Below, one piece after another: positions 1 through 12,202 of a stretch of 64,000 bases of DNA; the stretch's first letter is position 1; each line of letters begins with the position of its first letter. Source of the stretch: Terfezia claveryi. Its lineage: Eukaryota; Ascomycota; Pezizomycetes; Pezizales; Pezizaceae. Both the position numbers and the translations under genes were made by a program. The notes below the pieces were generated by a model, which was not told where the DNA came from, made no database searches, and saw only the letters and a list, made by a program, of their open reading frames with translations. Where the stretch lies: NCBI GenBank assembly GCA_015179025.1, contig WHUX01000029.1, forward strand, positions 186,001-250,000. Direction: 5' to 3'.

Positions 1-2436
1 CGCGTGGAAAGTTCTCCGCAACGATTTTTGTTCCATACGTGAAGCAGTAGTTGCTTCTGGGTTCGATGACGATAGATTTTACTTTCCTAGGTATTACATA
101 TTCGGGTGGCGAAAGCGCCCTCTTGATCTAAAAACGTAGCGGTGCAACTTGGACAAGAGATTGGGGGCTAGTCGGAATATTTACGTCGTGTCGTGGTCGG
201 CGACGCCGGGGTTGAAAGGTGCTGTACATTTGACGGTGAGGTTCTGATCAAGGAGTTTGCATGCACGGATTTTTTATTTCAGGAACTACCGTGTCCAAGG
301 GACAAATATAGAACAATATATGCATGCAGTTCTATGCAGCTTGCACCCACATATGCCCAACGCAATTGGTTAACAAGGAGGTACGGTAGCTCTTACTCAT
401 GATCACATAGGGACCCTCTTATTGTCACAGGGCTGAGACTTAGGGATGAAAAGATAGGCGGCGAAGATGATGCACTAGTATAGTAACTTCGTGCGAATGG
501 TCTCACATCAAGGTGTGGGTCGTCGTGATAGCTGCAAATGATGTAAGCCAAATTGTTTTCTGTTATACGGGAGGGATACGGCAGTCTAATTGGCAGAGGG
601 AACACAGCGTGGCCTGGCTTGTGTTTCAAACCCGTCCTCAATGGGCTTGTAGCGGAAAGGATAGGGAATCTCCGTAACTACCTACTTACTAGATCGATAG
701 TATCATCACCAGTGTAGGGGTAGATGTCCTCTGGTATGTTCTTTGCATGATTCTTCTGAGGCCATTCTGGGCTGCCTAATGATGACATACCTGTACATGG
801 AGGTACTAAACCCCGACAGACCACGTTTAGTCTCGATCAGTTAGGTTGACGAGAGTCTAAATTCGGTAAATTCAGCCCCACCCCCGGCTACTTACCCGTG
901 ACTAGGGTACATAAGTTTGCCAACTTGGTTCCTGGACTACTGTAAGGTAGGTATTGAGATCTGCTTGAAAGATATATCCGAAGGCTGCAGCTGGGCAAAA
1001 CAGTAGCAGGCAGGCATGGAGCGCTTTTCTCCATTGTTGGTTGGCCTCTGACAATTGCGACGTACGTGGAGCTGGGCCGACAGCTCGCTTTGCGAGTACT
1101 GTTTGCTCTTTGAAGCGAAGCTGTGAAACCTGGAGCTGCAGCACACACCAGGCTGCTTGGCAGATGATCCGAGTCATGCTTGGCTGTGCAGACAACTGGT
1201 GATGCCGCAGCCGCTGATGATGCTAACCTGCGGCCGCGGTCATTGAAGCTTAAGCAGCTGGGTGTGAGGGTGCAGAATTATGAGCCGAATCCCTCCACCA
1301 TCTTCGACTAGAATTTTACGAAACCCATGCTGCCATTGGCCAGCATGGCGGCCGCGATCTTTCGGCCTGGCAAGGCCACACTCCTCACTCGCCTAAGGAC
1401 CACCGTATGCATCGCTGGAGCGGTGGACCGGCGCGGGGCGGTGCCTCCTTTGTGGTCGACGTCCTCCTCACCGCTCGCTGTCAGTCGTCGACCACGGCAA
1501 GATCTTCCCTTGGCCTCTGATCCGATCAGAATGATGCGACTATCGTGCTGGATCGCTCGCGCTACGGCAACAGAAAGCCACGGGCCGGCTTTGGTCACGT
1601 CGGTGCCGTTCTGCGAGCCGTTCCCCACCAAAAACTCCCACAACACGATTCCAAGTATTAACGAGGGCTCAATAATGGATTGGTCTTAGCCTGGGCCCGG
1701 GAGCTGGTCTTCTCACGGCCCCTTGTCAGGGCCAATGAGGTATCCCGGTGTGTGGCCTGAACGTAATCGTGTAGTAGGTATACGGCCTCATCCACAGTAC
1801 CCTCCTTTTTGTCTTCCATCTTCCCACACCCACCCCCCCCCTTCTCCCTTACCCCCAAACTGCCTGAACAGCCCCTCCTCCTGTGCGGACCCCCGCTAAC
1901 TCTGTGCTCTGCTGGATGTACCTACATAGTAGCTTTGTGAAACCATCTGCTGATTGGGGGGCATGAATTGAGCACAGAACATACCTCTCGCATGTCTCAC
2001 AGCGAGTTTTTTTTGGCCTTCGGGCCATCATTCGCCCTCCCTCCTAAATTCCCCCCCCACAGCACCCTCTATATAATACTACTGGGCCCGCTTTTCACGA
2101 AGCGATTCCTGATCCAACATCCAACTGACATCAGTCCCTCGTTTATGCAAAAAAAATAAAACACTTCACTCGCTGCACTTATTTCGGCCAGCATTGTTTG
2201 CACATCAACTGACAACTAAGGCACAACCTAAAACTTTACTGCCCTGGAGTAGAAATTAGATACCACCACAACGGAGCTCCGGGATCTTTATACATTCGCT
2301 CGCTGATCGCCTCGGCACATTTCGCCGATTCATAAAGCATTCAAGAGTTCTCGAGCTGTTATTCAAACTGGATTTCGAAATATTTCCGCCTATTCCCCCA
2401 CACTCGTTATTCGACCATAACTTCTTGTTCACTGGA
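1..2436. other. Spacer and promoter region of the first Zn2Cys6 gene
   Basis: I see no supportable gene here. A pair of ORFs over 110 codons long overlap on opposite strands near 1308-1689, but neither has a recognisable domain or gene-like neighbours. From about 1800 the sequence turns pyrimidine-rich, with C and T tracts, and a TATA-like TATATAAT sits near 2070. That is about 365 nt before the start codon of the next gene, as expected for a fungal promoter and long 5' leader. Confidence 0.5.
2070..2077 (+). promoter_or_regulatory. TATA-like box
   Basis: TATATAAT follows a C-rich tract and precedes a pyrimidine-rich leader. It lies about 365 nt upstream of the Zn2Cys6 start codon at 2437. 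Assignment is by sequence and position only. Confidence 0.35.
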
Positions 2437-5169
2437 ATGGATTCTCTTCACATGTCTCCAGGCACAAGCCTCAGATCTCTCACACAAGCAGCCAGTTCAC
2501 AAGCGTACTCTACACCTTCTGTCGACCGGGGCGAACCTTCGAGCATGAATACTGGAAAAGCGCCAGCTAAGGGGGATGTTACGAATACCGGTGAAGTTCG
2601 CACAAAGCCGAAGCAGTCCAAAAGCCGCAATGGTGAGAGGAATCCTTACAAATTATATTTGGTTTGTGGGACATGGATATGAAATGGAGCCAAGGGTGGT
2701 GGTAGCTCAAGCAGACAGGGAGTTAGGTTTAATATGGATGTCTGCTAACCCAACATTATTTATAGGATGTGTCACCTGCAAAGGAAAGAGGTTGAAATGT
2801 GACGAAACGAAACCGACGTGCCAGCAATGTAGGTAACTGAATGCCGAGATTGTTATGGCAGTTTCTGATTGAAGCAGGCGCAAAACGGGGAGTTGAATGC
2901 GGAGGCTACAAAAAGGATTTCAAGTGGAGAGCATACGAAGAAACTCAGATGAGTTCCAAGGCCCCCAAGAACTCCAGAAAGAGTATGTAATCTTTGCGTC
3001 TACAAAGTGACTTAAGCTAAGCTAACGAGGTAAAAAAGTTATCAATGGAATTAACAAGCCGAAGAAAGTCCCGCCACCTCTTTCAAATGCAGCGCTGAAC
3101 GTTAGTGAAACGTCTCTTTCCGTGTGGAGTGCATCACTATCGCCATTCTCGCCAACCTTTGGCTCACCTTTGCCATACGATACTTGTGCACGATATCCAT
3201 ACGATCATCTTCCCCAACAAGATATGCCAATGTCTGGCAAAAGCGAAGGCTTTGACCTAGACCAAAGTCATAGCTACGTAGTTGATCACGAAGGGTCTCT
3301 GTCCCCTCACTTTCGTTATGGACACCAGTCCCACGCCAGCCAGTCGAGCATTGATACTTATCTTGATATGAATGAAATTGGACTATATTCATCGACGAAT
3401 ACCAGCTACAATGATATATCTGCCAGCATCAGTGGTGTTGCTCCAGTCTCTGAGATTACCCCAAACTCTGCTTACCCCACGATATCTGTGGATTCTGCGG
3501 TTTACCCCGTCGCCAGTCCCCCGATTAAGCTTGAGGATGCAGAAGAGGATCACCTTTACACCCTTGCCGCCGCTCCACAGGACGACGGGCCATGGGCCAT
3601 GGGATTCCCGTCACCAGCCATGTCCAACCATTCGTCAATGTCCTCTGAGTCTCAACATTCTAAGCAAACCATCGTACGCGGCGTTTCAATAAATGCTTCA
3701 GATCCAGACATACTCATGATGCATTTTGACCAAAGCACATGCAAAATCATGTCACTCAAAAACGGTCCAAATGAGAATCCTTGGAGAACATTAATTTGGC
3801 CAATGGCGCAAGAGACCCCTGCTCTCTATCATGCTATTTCCGCAATGACAGCATTTCATCTTTCGCGTGATACCCAAGCGTTTCGGGTGCAAGGAGTTGA
3901 GCATGTACGGATGAGCCTAAATGCCTTAAGTACCGGGATTGGCAATGGAACTATGAGTGATGAGGGTGCTTTGGCGACGACTTTGGTTCTCGCTTTTGCA
4001 GAGGCATTCGATCGTCATATTACCACTGGGGCTGAGCATCTCAAGGGGGCCAAAATTTTGATCAACAGAGCACTGGCGAGGCACCAACATAGCCCACAGT
4101 GGTCTGAGAATGTTAGGCGCCTGAAGTTTCTCTACAATGTCTGGGTATATCTCGATGTGCTTGCCAGGCTCACTTCTGACAGTAATGATGATGATGATGT
4201 TGCCAATCCAATTGTTTTTGGCCCGGTTTCTCCAACAGAAGAAATCGATCCCTTAATGGGTTGTGCAACGACATTATTTCCTTTAATCGGTCGTGTGGCA
4301 AATCTCGTTCGTAAAGTTCGCCAAAGTAGCAACAATTCGATTAACATCATTACCGAAGCCGTCGAACTTAAGTCTCTTCTAGAGAAGTGGGCTCCGGCAA
4401 CGTCATTCCAGAGCATCGAAGATACTGCTACTACTATGGTGCATTGCTTGAAGACAGCCGAAGCTTACCGGTATTCAACTCTGCTCTATCTTCATCAGGC
4501 AGTTCCGGAGATTCCATCTGCGACTTCATATCAATTAGCAAAGAAGGTTTTGACCTTTCTCGGAAGTATACCGATCACATCAGGTGCGTGCATTGTGCAC
4601 ATTTACCCCCTCTTAGCTGCAGGGTGTGAGGCACAGGGTGCAGAAGAAAGAGATTGGGTAAAAAAGAGATGGGGGAGCTTATCGGCAAGAATGTGGATTG
4701 GAAACGTTGACCGAGCCTGGGAGGTCACGAAGGAAGTATGGGACCGCAGAGATGCGCATAGTCGCCCAAAAGTTGCTGAAGAGCTTCTCATGCGAAATGC
4801 GTCATCCATTCGTGGTACATATTCACATCCAGCATCTCGAGCTTCATCGGTTCCGAGAACCATAAGCCCCGACAATTCGATGTGTTCCTTCACTCCAGAA
4901 CCCGAAAATATTACTTTATTCGATAATTTTGGATACCCTATTGATCCCCGGGAGAGGAGGTCGATGAGACCAAACCTTGTAAGGTCCAGCAGTGAAGGCT
5001 TGCTAGATGAGTATGGCACTGGGACCGAAGAGTGCATAACTGTAAAAAGTACGTTGCATTGGGCCGGAGTTATGAGGGACTGGCAATGGGAAGGTATGTT
5101 GCAGCTTTTGTCCTTCAATATATGATCTAATCTGATTGCTGACCTATTCGTATAGTTCTTCTTGGTTGA
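2437..5169 (+). CDS. Zn(II)2Cys6 transcription factor with fungal-specific domain 2
   Basis: Probable nuclear DNA-binding regulator of about 810 residues. Exons read as 2437-2632, 2766-2828, 2878-2982, 3039-5093 and 5156-5169. The zinc cluster is at residues 67-94, with cysteines 67, 70, 77, 84, 87 and 94 (CX2CX6CX6CX2CX6C). It is preserved only if the 49-nt intron at 2829-2877 is removed, since the unspliced frame loses the last cysteine. A basic GYKKDFKW linker follows. From about residue 340 the sequence resembles the fungal_trans_2 family (PF11951), with MxxHFDQ and NPW motifs. The C-terminus WEVLLG, common in this family, comes from a 14-nt last exon; reading through the intron instead gives a stop at 5125. 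Regions 150-340 and 600-780 are Ser/Pro-rich. Target genes are unknown. The identity of the class is firm, the individual orthologue is not. Confidence 0.88.
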
Positions 5170-7425
5170 TCTTATTTTCTTTTCTCTGTGTTTCCCTTTG
5201 CCACCACTTTCCTTAAAAACGGCGTCTTCCGGGATAATTCTCATTTGTCATTGCTTTACTGGGACATCATGGTGTATTGATTGGTCTTCGGTTGCCATTC
5301 CTTCTTTCATTGGGTTTCTGTCTCTACGTTCCTTATGGCGTTGCACGTAACACTGATTTCTATACACTCCTTGAACATCTTTCTTGGTTCCTTTGCATAT
5401 ACCATTTCTTTAGATAGATGGGGTTCATGACGAGACTTGTTTTCTTGTAATATGGGTTTGATGAAGTCTTATATTTCTTTGGACGGAGTACTGGAGTGGG
5501 GGAGGCTCATACATTTTGACTTTCCTTAATAACTAGTTTTGAGCTTTTTATGGCTTTTGGAACGGTTGTAATTGGTAGTTTTCGGGAATGGTTGGAATCG
5601 GTGAAGATTTGGAATTGGTAAACGGTTGGAAGGGATCCATACTGGAGCTGGATGACAGTATTGGATGAATTTGAAGGGATCGGGCAAATGCACTCTCGGA
5701 TCATATTCCTGAAGCTGAGGCAAGTTTGTGATGAGAGGCTTTGCGCCGACTACCCACAAAGCTAAGTGCTTATTGGTTGAATATAAATGTTAATACTACA
5801 AACTTGCATTGATTTTCCGCAAAGGTACTACACTGTTCATGACTACTATGGTTTTGACCACCCGGGAAACACTCCTGCCACCGTTGAGGGCGTCACCATA
5901 ATCAAAGAAGCTGAATTTCATTACTCTAGGCTATTACCTTAGCTTTTGTTACAGAAAAAATCTTGTGGACATGCGGTAGCATGCGAATTAGGGGCTGTTG
6001 GAGGGGAGCCATTGCAGGTGGTACACGTTGATTCAGCAGCAGAAATAGAGCTCCGAACCTGTCTTATTGCATAGGGCCGGGTCTTATGTCCTGTAGCGTG
6101 TACATGTGGATATTAGGTATCTTGATGTAATATGAGAGTATAAGGACGTAATTATTATAGTAAGACAAATGGAATCTACCGCTATTGTGGGTAATGTTAT
6201 TAGAGTAAAAATAAAAATGAACTTCGGTACAGGAATAGATTAGTAACTAGATGGGTCAGCGGGCAAATCCCATGAGCGCAAAGTCGAGATGTTTCTAAAG
6301 GTACTAGATGTATGTACGTATACGTGGTCGAAGTGCTTGGAAAATTGCTCACGTGTTAGTGGAAGTTGTTTGCTCATTCCGTCTCCCACGCTAGATGGGA
6401 AGGAATTTTGGTACTATCATTGGCATTTAACCTGGGCTGTAATTCTTTAGTACATAGTTCTTGAATAACGCATGAGAGACGGATTAAAACAAAAACGTCA
6501 CACCCCTTTCCTGGGGCCTATCAAAATCCCGCTCCCCTAATACCTACTCTTAAACACACTCAAGTTAAACTCTTAGTCCATATAAGTGAAACTCTTTAGA
6601 ATAAACGTTTTGGAATTTCAATAAACCGTGCTCCTCCTTTGCATGTTCTAATGCCCAGCGGTCTAAGCAGACTGCAGCAGTAGTATGGATCAAGGTAGCT
6701 GGTTAGATTCGGCGAGTCTGCTTTATCCACGTGTAGATACAAATTCTGTTCCCAAAGATGTTTCTCGTATTTGGAAGTCGCTGCTGTTGGAGAGGAAGGC
6801 ATTAAGAAGACAATGGAAAGCCAACATTGCTAGCTTGTTCTGGTCATTGTATTGGGTGGCCACCACGTAGTTCTCGTCATATGGAAAGAGGTACGTTAAA
6901 AGGGCATTGACCAGACCATGTTGCCGGGGTATAGCACAGTATCTCCGGGGTCTCACCTTTTGTTCCAACAAATAACAACCTCACACCAACTAACCAGTCT
7001 GGTATTGATGTTCAGATGGTCGGGAACGTCCTTGGTACACTACTGTACCTACATACATGTTCTTGGCAATCACAAGCTGGTTGCGGGATGACGTTTATTG
7101 CTATCTATAGCAGCTTGTCGATTCTGAAAGTAAGTGGTCAAGTGACTCGAGCTAAAGTGACTACACCTGGACAAAGGCTACCAATAGTTAGTGTGATCTA
7201 CCTAGGGAGCTTCCAGATGCAGAATGCAGATCTCCAAGTGTAGGTAGTCCCTTGTAAGTGTAGGAGGCTAACTGTAGGCTTGTATTCAACGGCTCGGCAC
7301 CCCAGTGGTCACTTCTAAGTTGTAGACTTACATGCCAATTAGTCTCGATCAGACCCTCGTACATGCCAATATACTCACTATCTCTAGATCTAGAACTGTC
7401 GTAGGGCAGCTCTGGGAAGGTGGCA
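5170..7425. other. Spacer, no gene seen
   Basis: AT-leaning sequence between two same-strand genes. ORFs of 60-80 codons occur on both strands but show no domain, splice pattern or composition typical of the neighbouring genes. It should hold the 3' UTR of the Zn2Cys6 gene and the promoter of the DNA glycosylase. Confidence 0.5.
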
Positions 7426-8892
7426 ATGTCAACTCGACAGCTACGGTCTGCTACGAGGTCAAAGGCAGCTGGGAATACAGATGGAACATTGAATTTCAAG
7501 CAGAACAAGGCAACCGTGGCTGTCCCAACGGTGACCAAAAAGCCAAATAAGGAGCCAATCACAAGGGCCACAAAAAGACAACGCGATTCTTCGCCGGTTG
7601 ATGTCACTATCGTGGCTGCTTCCACTCCCGCTGACCATGAATCTACTCCTACTGTCGAAGAAAAGAAAGGTAATCCTAAGCGGCAGAAACTGAATAAATT
7701 CCCCACCGGAACCACCCCCTTCCCAGATCACCCCCACCCTTCCCCGGAAGAAGTCCAGACGGTCGTAGACCTCCTATCTGGCTTACATGGAGTGTATGCT
7801 CGGCCCCCGAAGCCACCCCTTCCAAATCTCCTGGTTGCGGGATGTGGAGAGGTTCCGTCTGTGCTAGATGCGTTGATTCGCACACTCCTTTCCGCCAGTA
7901 CTTCAGCACAGAATTCGAATCGAGCATTCAAAGGGCTGGTAGAGAAGTTTGGTGTATGTGGGAAAAGGGGGAGTGTGGATTGGGAGAAGGTGAGGAAAGC
8001 AACAAATGCCGAGGTATTTGATGCCATTAAGCCTGGAGGGCTTGCCAATGTCAAGAGCAGGCGCATTCAGAAAATCTTGCAGCAAGTTTGGGAAGAGGCT
8101 CAGGCCAGAAAGAAGGGGTGCGAAGGAATGGAAGAAAAGAAAAAGGAAGAAAGAAGCGAGAATGGTGATGAAAAACCTGAAAATGAGAACACAGTTATTA
8201 ATTATAGAACCAACGGAGAGGGGTGGAAGCAAGAGTATCATGGTCATCAGCTAATCACGGAATCTCTCAATCTGGAAGAAGTCAAGCTAGCAGATGGCAA
8301 AAACTCTCAATCCGGCGCTAAGAAAGAAATTAGTTACGAATCTGACGATGACCTTTCCCTGGACTACCTCCATAATCTCTCCGATGACGCCGCTATGGAT
8401 AAGCTCACCTCCTTCGATGGGATTGGATTCAAAACTGCCTCTTGTGTCATGCTTTTCTGCATGTCTCGCGACTCCTTCGCCGTCGACACGCATGTCTTCC
8501 GTCTTGCGAGATTTCTGAACTGGGTTCCCCCAGATAAGGCTAACCGCGAGACAACTTTTTGGCATCTTGATGCCAAGTTGCCAGGGGAGCATAAGTATGC
8601 ACTACATCAACTGTTCATTAAGCATGGCAGGACATGTAAATGGTGCAAAGCAGGGGGGCCGTTGAAATATGAGGAAAATGGAAAGAAGAATAAGGGGAAG
8701 CAAGGACCAGGGAATGGTGTGAAGAAAGAGGAAGGGGAGGATAGTGTTGGAGTTGCTGAGAATGAGGATCATGGGGTAGAGAGCAGTGCCGAAGAGAAAG
8801 TGGCAGACATTCCAGAGAAGTGCCCAATCGAGCATCTTGTTAAAAGGTTCCATGGAGCGAGTAAAGGAAGAGGGTCCAAATGGGCGGAGTAG
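7426..8892 (+). CDS. HhH-GPD DNA glycosylase (endonuclease III-like)
   Basis: Single-exon gene of 488 codons. The ATG at 7426 is chosen because the upstream in-frame codon at 7420 is GTG. The N-terminal 70 residues are basic, typical of a nuclear import and DNA-binding tail. The glycosylase fold begins near residue 140. A hairpin with FDGIGFKTAS carries Lys336, followed 18 residues later by Asp354 in AVDTHVFRL. This Lys/Asp pair has the same spacing as the catalytic pair of E. coli Nth (120/138), suggesting a bifunctional glycosylase/AP lyase in base excision repair. A charged insert of about 80 residues (roughly 225-310) splits the fold before the hairpin. After the core, a CKWC pair and a later CPIEH are separated by about 60 acidic residues, so a canonical four-cysteine Fe-S loop is not evident. 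The substrate cannot be told from sequence alone. Confidence 0.88.
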   Translation: MSTRQLRSATRSKAAGNTDGTLNFKQNKATVAVPTVTKKPNKEPITRATKRQRDSSPVDVTIVAASTPADHESTPTVEEKKGNPKRQKLNKFPTGTTPFPDHPHPSPEEVQTVVDLLSGLHGVYARPPKPPLPNLLVAGCGEVPSVLDALIRTLLSASTSAQNSNRAFKGLVEKFGVCGKRGSVDWEKVRKATNAEVFDAIKPGGLANVKSRRIQKILQQVWEEAQARKKGCEGMEEKKKEERSENGDEKPENENTVINYRTNGEGWKQEYHGHQLITESLNLEEVKLADGKNSQSGAKKEISYESDDDLSLDYLHNLSDDAAMDKLTSFDGIGFKTASCVMLFCMSRDSFAVDTHVFRLARFLNWVPPDKANRETTFWHLDAKLPGEHKYALHQLFIKHGRTCKWCKAGGPLKYEENGKKNKGKQGPGNGVKKEEGEDSVGVAENEDHGVESSAEEKVADIPEKCPIEHLVKRFHGASKGRGSKWAE

Positions 8893-9630
8893 TAAAAGAA
8901 TGAGAAACGGCGTATATGCAGTATATATTAGAGGTTAACTAAGGACGTTACCTCGTAGATATCGTCTTGTAGATTAATAGCATCATTCGCAGGTAGTTGT
9001 ATAACACTAGTGGTGGATTTTTACATTTAGTTGCATTGAGGTTCAGCTACCATATTCAACGTTCGCTTCCTCTAATTTCTCAGCCCAAGTATTTTTTTTA
9101 GATTAGGAGATTTGTTGCTTCATACCGTATCTACTGCGATTCAGACAAGAACAGGTCAGTTGGTGTTCCCCTTAATGCATACGAAAAGCATTTCTTCCCA
9201 ATTGGGTAGTACGCTAATACTAAGCCGGAAGTCAACTGCCATACAATGCAATAATTTCCAAAACGTTTCAATCCTCTATAAATACTACTAGAATCCTTTC
9301 CCACTGCCAATCTAATCTCCTCTTCTGTCTTGCTCATTCACCTTCACTTCCAATCTGATTCTCTCAGGAAAATACGTTCTTATACCCACAATAGAATACG
9401 TTTTTATACTTCATATAGATATAGGATATAAGGCAATATGATGGAGATGCGTGTCAAAAGCAGGGCAAGTGTACTATGCGTTCCAATCAATTTCATTGCA
9501 ATTTCGGCCAATTTCGCTGTTATCGTATTTTATTTCAATCACCTTGGTTTATCTCTTCGTTGGTATAATCTATATCGTGATGGTACGGATCATACACCGA
9601 GAAGTAGAGGAAGTTTATAATAACCTATGC

Positions 9631-9640
9631 AACCAGACTA
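9631..9640 (+). repeat. Dispersed 10-mer AACCAGACTA, copy 1
   Basis: Exact copy in the spacer downstream of the DNA glycosylase, in the context TGC-motif-ATAAT. Confidence 0.6.
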
Positions 9641-10325
9641 ATAATAACCAGGAGGCACCTGTACTACGGGTGACCTACCTCTTCTTGTCGTGGGCGATTA
9701 TGTAGTTAGTATAGTCTAGGTGCGTATACTGCAAGCCAGACTACGTATACTGGACGTGAACATTTCTATTTTGGCTCAGTGGGGTCCAATATGCCTACTT
9801 CAGTAGTTTTGTAGCGCCCACGGGCCTGTACCGGCAGAGTCTGGGCCCGAGAGTATGTACTTCTTAATACTTAAGTACCTATGCATCTGTAGGGAATAGG
9901 TATTTTATATTCGTAAAATAGGTTCATCTCCTTCTTTGTCCCTCAACACCTTTCTCTGCTCATTCTTGCACATATACCTAGTACTTTTTCTTGGCCTTCT
10001 CACTAGAAGTCTTGCTATTGCCTGCGCTTGCTTTGATTTATGAAGGTTTAGGCCCGAGTCTGCTCGATCTCAGATGTTGCTCCTGCTGCTTTTCATCACT
10101 ACACTCACTTTCTGTATCCCACTGCAGCTATAAGACTATAAGGTTTAGGCTTGACTCTCCAACACAACGGTGCGGAGCTGCAACTGGAGGTTACTCATAT
10201 TCCTACGTTTGGACGTGTCAACTGCTTAACACGCTCGATAAATACCTTTTTTTGCCACCGCAAATAATCTCGACAAGGCCCTTTGTATGGCCCGAACCTT
10301 CCTTGGGCAGTAGTACTTCGATGCC

Positions 10326-10335
10326 AACCAGACTA
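10326..10335 (+). repeat. Dispersed 10-mer AACCAGACTA, copy 2
   Basis: Exact copy flanked as GCC-motif-GTA, a context shared with the copy at 30100. Confidence 0.6.
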
Positions 10336-11130
10336 GTATGTACTTCGACGAAAGTATACAAACGGAAGACAACTGCAAATGACAAGATTTGAAACAATAC
10401 TGAGGAGTATACTTGGCCATTACCCCACCTATATGCGAATTCCATGCAACCATTAACAGCTCCGCTTGTTTGGAAACTTTGAATTATCTGGGTTTTCATT
10501 GTATCTTCTGGGAGTGATTTTAATAATGCTGCCCCTGGCCTCGTCGAAAATCAAAAGATAGTGTGTCCATCGTAATCTCGGGCAGGTACTGGGGATTCAT
10601 CTCAATTGCTCATGACATCTACCGGTATTATCAGACCGTTTTCAATCACACCCCATGAGTTCACGGCTGGGTTGATCAGTTTGAGTGGGGAGTGTCTTAA
10701 TGACCCTCCTTCAAACTGGTACCGAACAAAACTATAAGTAGTCCCTAAATTTTGCTCGTACGGTATAGGAATTGCCCGTGACACCAGTTATTTTTGGTAG
10801 GTGCTAATTTCCGTAAATAGGTTACTGTTTATACTAATATTGCTTATTTCCACAATTTTAATTGGTTGCTAGCTTATGGAAATGATTTGGCGCGACCGTC
10901 GGGAATTCTTTATACTTGAGCCCTTGCTGCGGCGTGGGCTGAAACTTGAGAGCCTTCAGCCTAAATGGTACTTGGTCAAATAGTAGTCTGAGTCAAAGAG
11001 ATGTTTAGCAACAGAATATAAGTTACCACATGCCTGTAGATCTTTCCACGAGATGGATTTTAAAAGTAGGAGTGTCATCTGTTATGTGTATTAACTCCCT
11101 AAAAGATAATCACCAGATCATTAAAACTAT

Positions 11131-11140
11131 AACCAGACTA
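11131..11140 (+). repeat. Dispersed 10-mer AACCAGACTA, copy 3
   Basis: Exact copy in AT-rich sequence, followed by TTAAGC. Confidence 0.6.
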
Positions 11141-12202
11141 TTAAGCTATATAGCTTCAGAAAAGTTTAAGTGTAAAGTACATGTGTGAAACGCTTAGATG
11201 CCGCTAGAAAAAAAAGTTATCTCTTTGACTCACTTGTCACAGTCGGACGAGATGAAGCGATCCTGACTGCTAAACCTTACAGTCTCGCCTCGAACCCTGT
11301 AATCTAAATATGTTCCAGCTAGCCTGTGCTAGTCCCTCCCTATCATCGCTATTGGGTCGGTATCATACTCTGGTTGTACCGGGGGTGGCACTAGCCACCA
11401 TGGAGAGTGAGCATCACGACCCCTGCAATGGCGAGCTGGAGGGGCAAACGGTTTCTCTTGTATCACCTTACTATATCCGGTGCTGACACCTGGGCAGTGC
11501 GAACGTGCGTAGCTAACTACAGTATGTAGTCCTGTTTGTCAAGCAGCGAATCTTCGGCCTTGCATCGGCCGAGTCGACGGTGGTATCCCACCCCAAGCAT
11601 ACGCTGTACTTAAGGTACCCTACTGCATTATCTGAGAAACGGTTGGCCTACCTTTGTTTTCTTCTTTGGGGCTGCTGGAGTGTGTGTGGAGAAAGCACTT
11701 CTGGGTCGAACAGATAAAATGGTTATCCCAACCTGCCATCTTCCTGCTGTCCACATTATTCTGTCAAAATACCGTACAACGCCACTCAAACGGTCGCGAA
11801 CAAGCCGTAGAATTTGAGCTGACTGTCCCTGCGTTGGGTTTTGTGTTTATGGCCAGTTACACAGGTCAGTCCCGTTCCACTCACTCTGGCTAGCGTCTCT
11901 TTCCCATTGACAAAATATTGTAGCTGAAGCTGATTTGTTCGTTTCCCACATCAAGAGTTCGATCATAAATTCCCGTATATAAATCTTGAACACTAAGGCA
12001 AGCCGCATCCCAAAGTTTACGGCCGGGACTGTGTCGTTTACGTTTACGTTCTGGTTTGTAGTATATTGAATTTGATAGCTCAGGACAACACCACCACCAC
12101 CTCATAACGCTATGACAGAAGTACTCAATTCCCCTTAGTCCTGATAGCCTTCCTCAGTATGCTAATGTGTGTTATCAGACAATTCCCATCACAACGTATA
12201 AA

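Larger units (their letters stand above)
8893..12202. other. Spacer, no gene seen
   Basis: 3.3 kb without a convincing gene. A short hydrophobic ORF at 9451-9705 lacks an ATG in its frame. Three copies of the dispersed 10-mer AACCAGACTA lie here (9631, 10326, 11131). The rightmost part should contain the promoter of the gene at 12203. Confidence 0.45.

Noticed and set aside
1308..1689. Two overlapping ORFs of 112 and 120 codons on opposite strands
   Set aside because: Mutual shadows in GC-balanced promoter sequence; no motif, no homologous pattern and no splice context.
9451..9705. Small ORF with one hydrophobic helix
   Set aside because: Its frame opens only with GTG and the composition is that of the surrounding AT-rich spacer.
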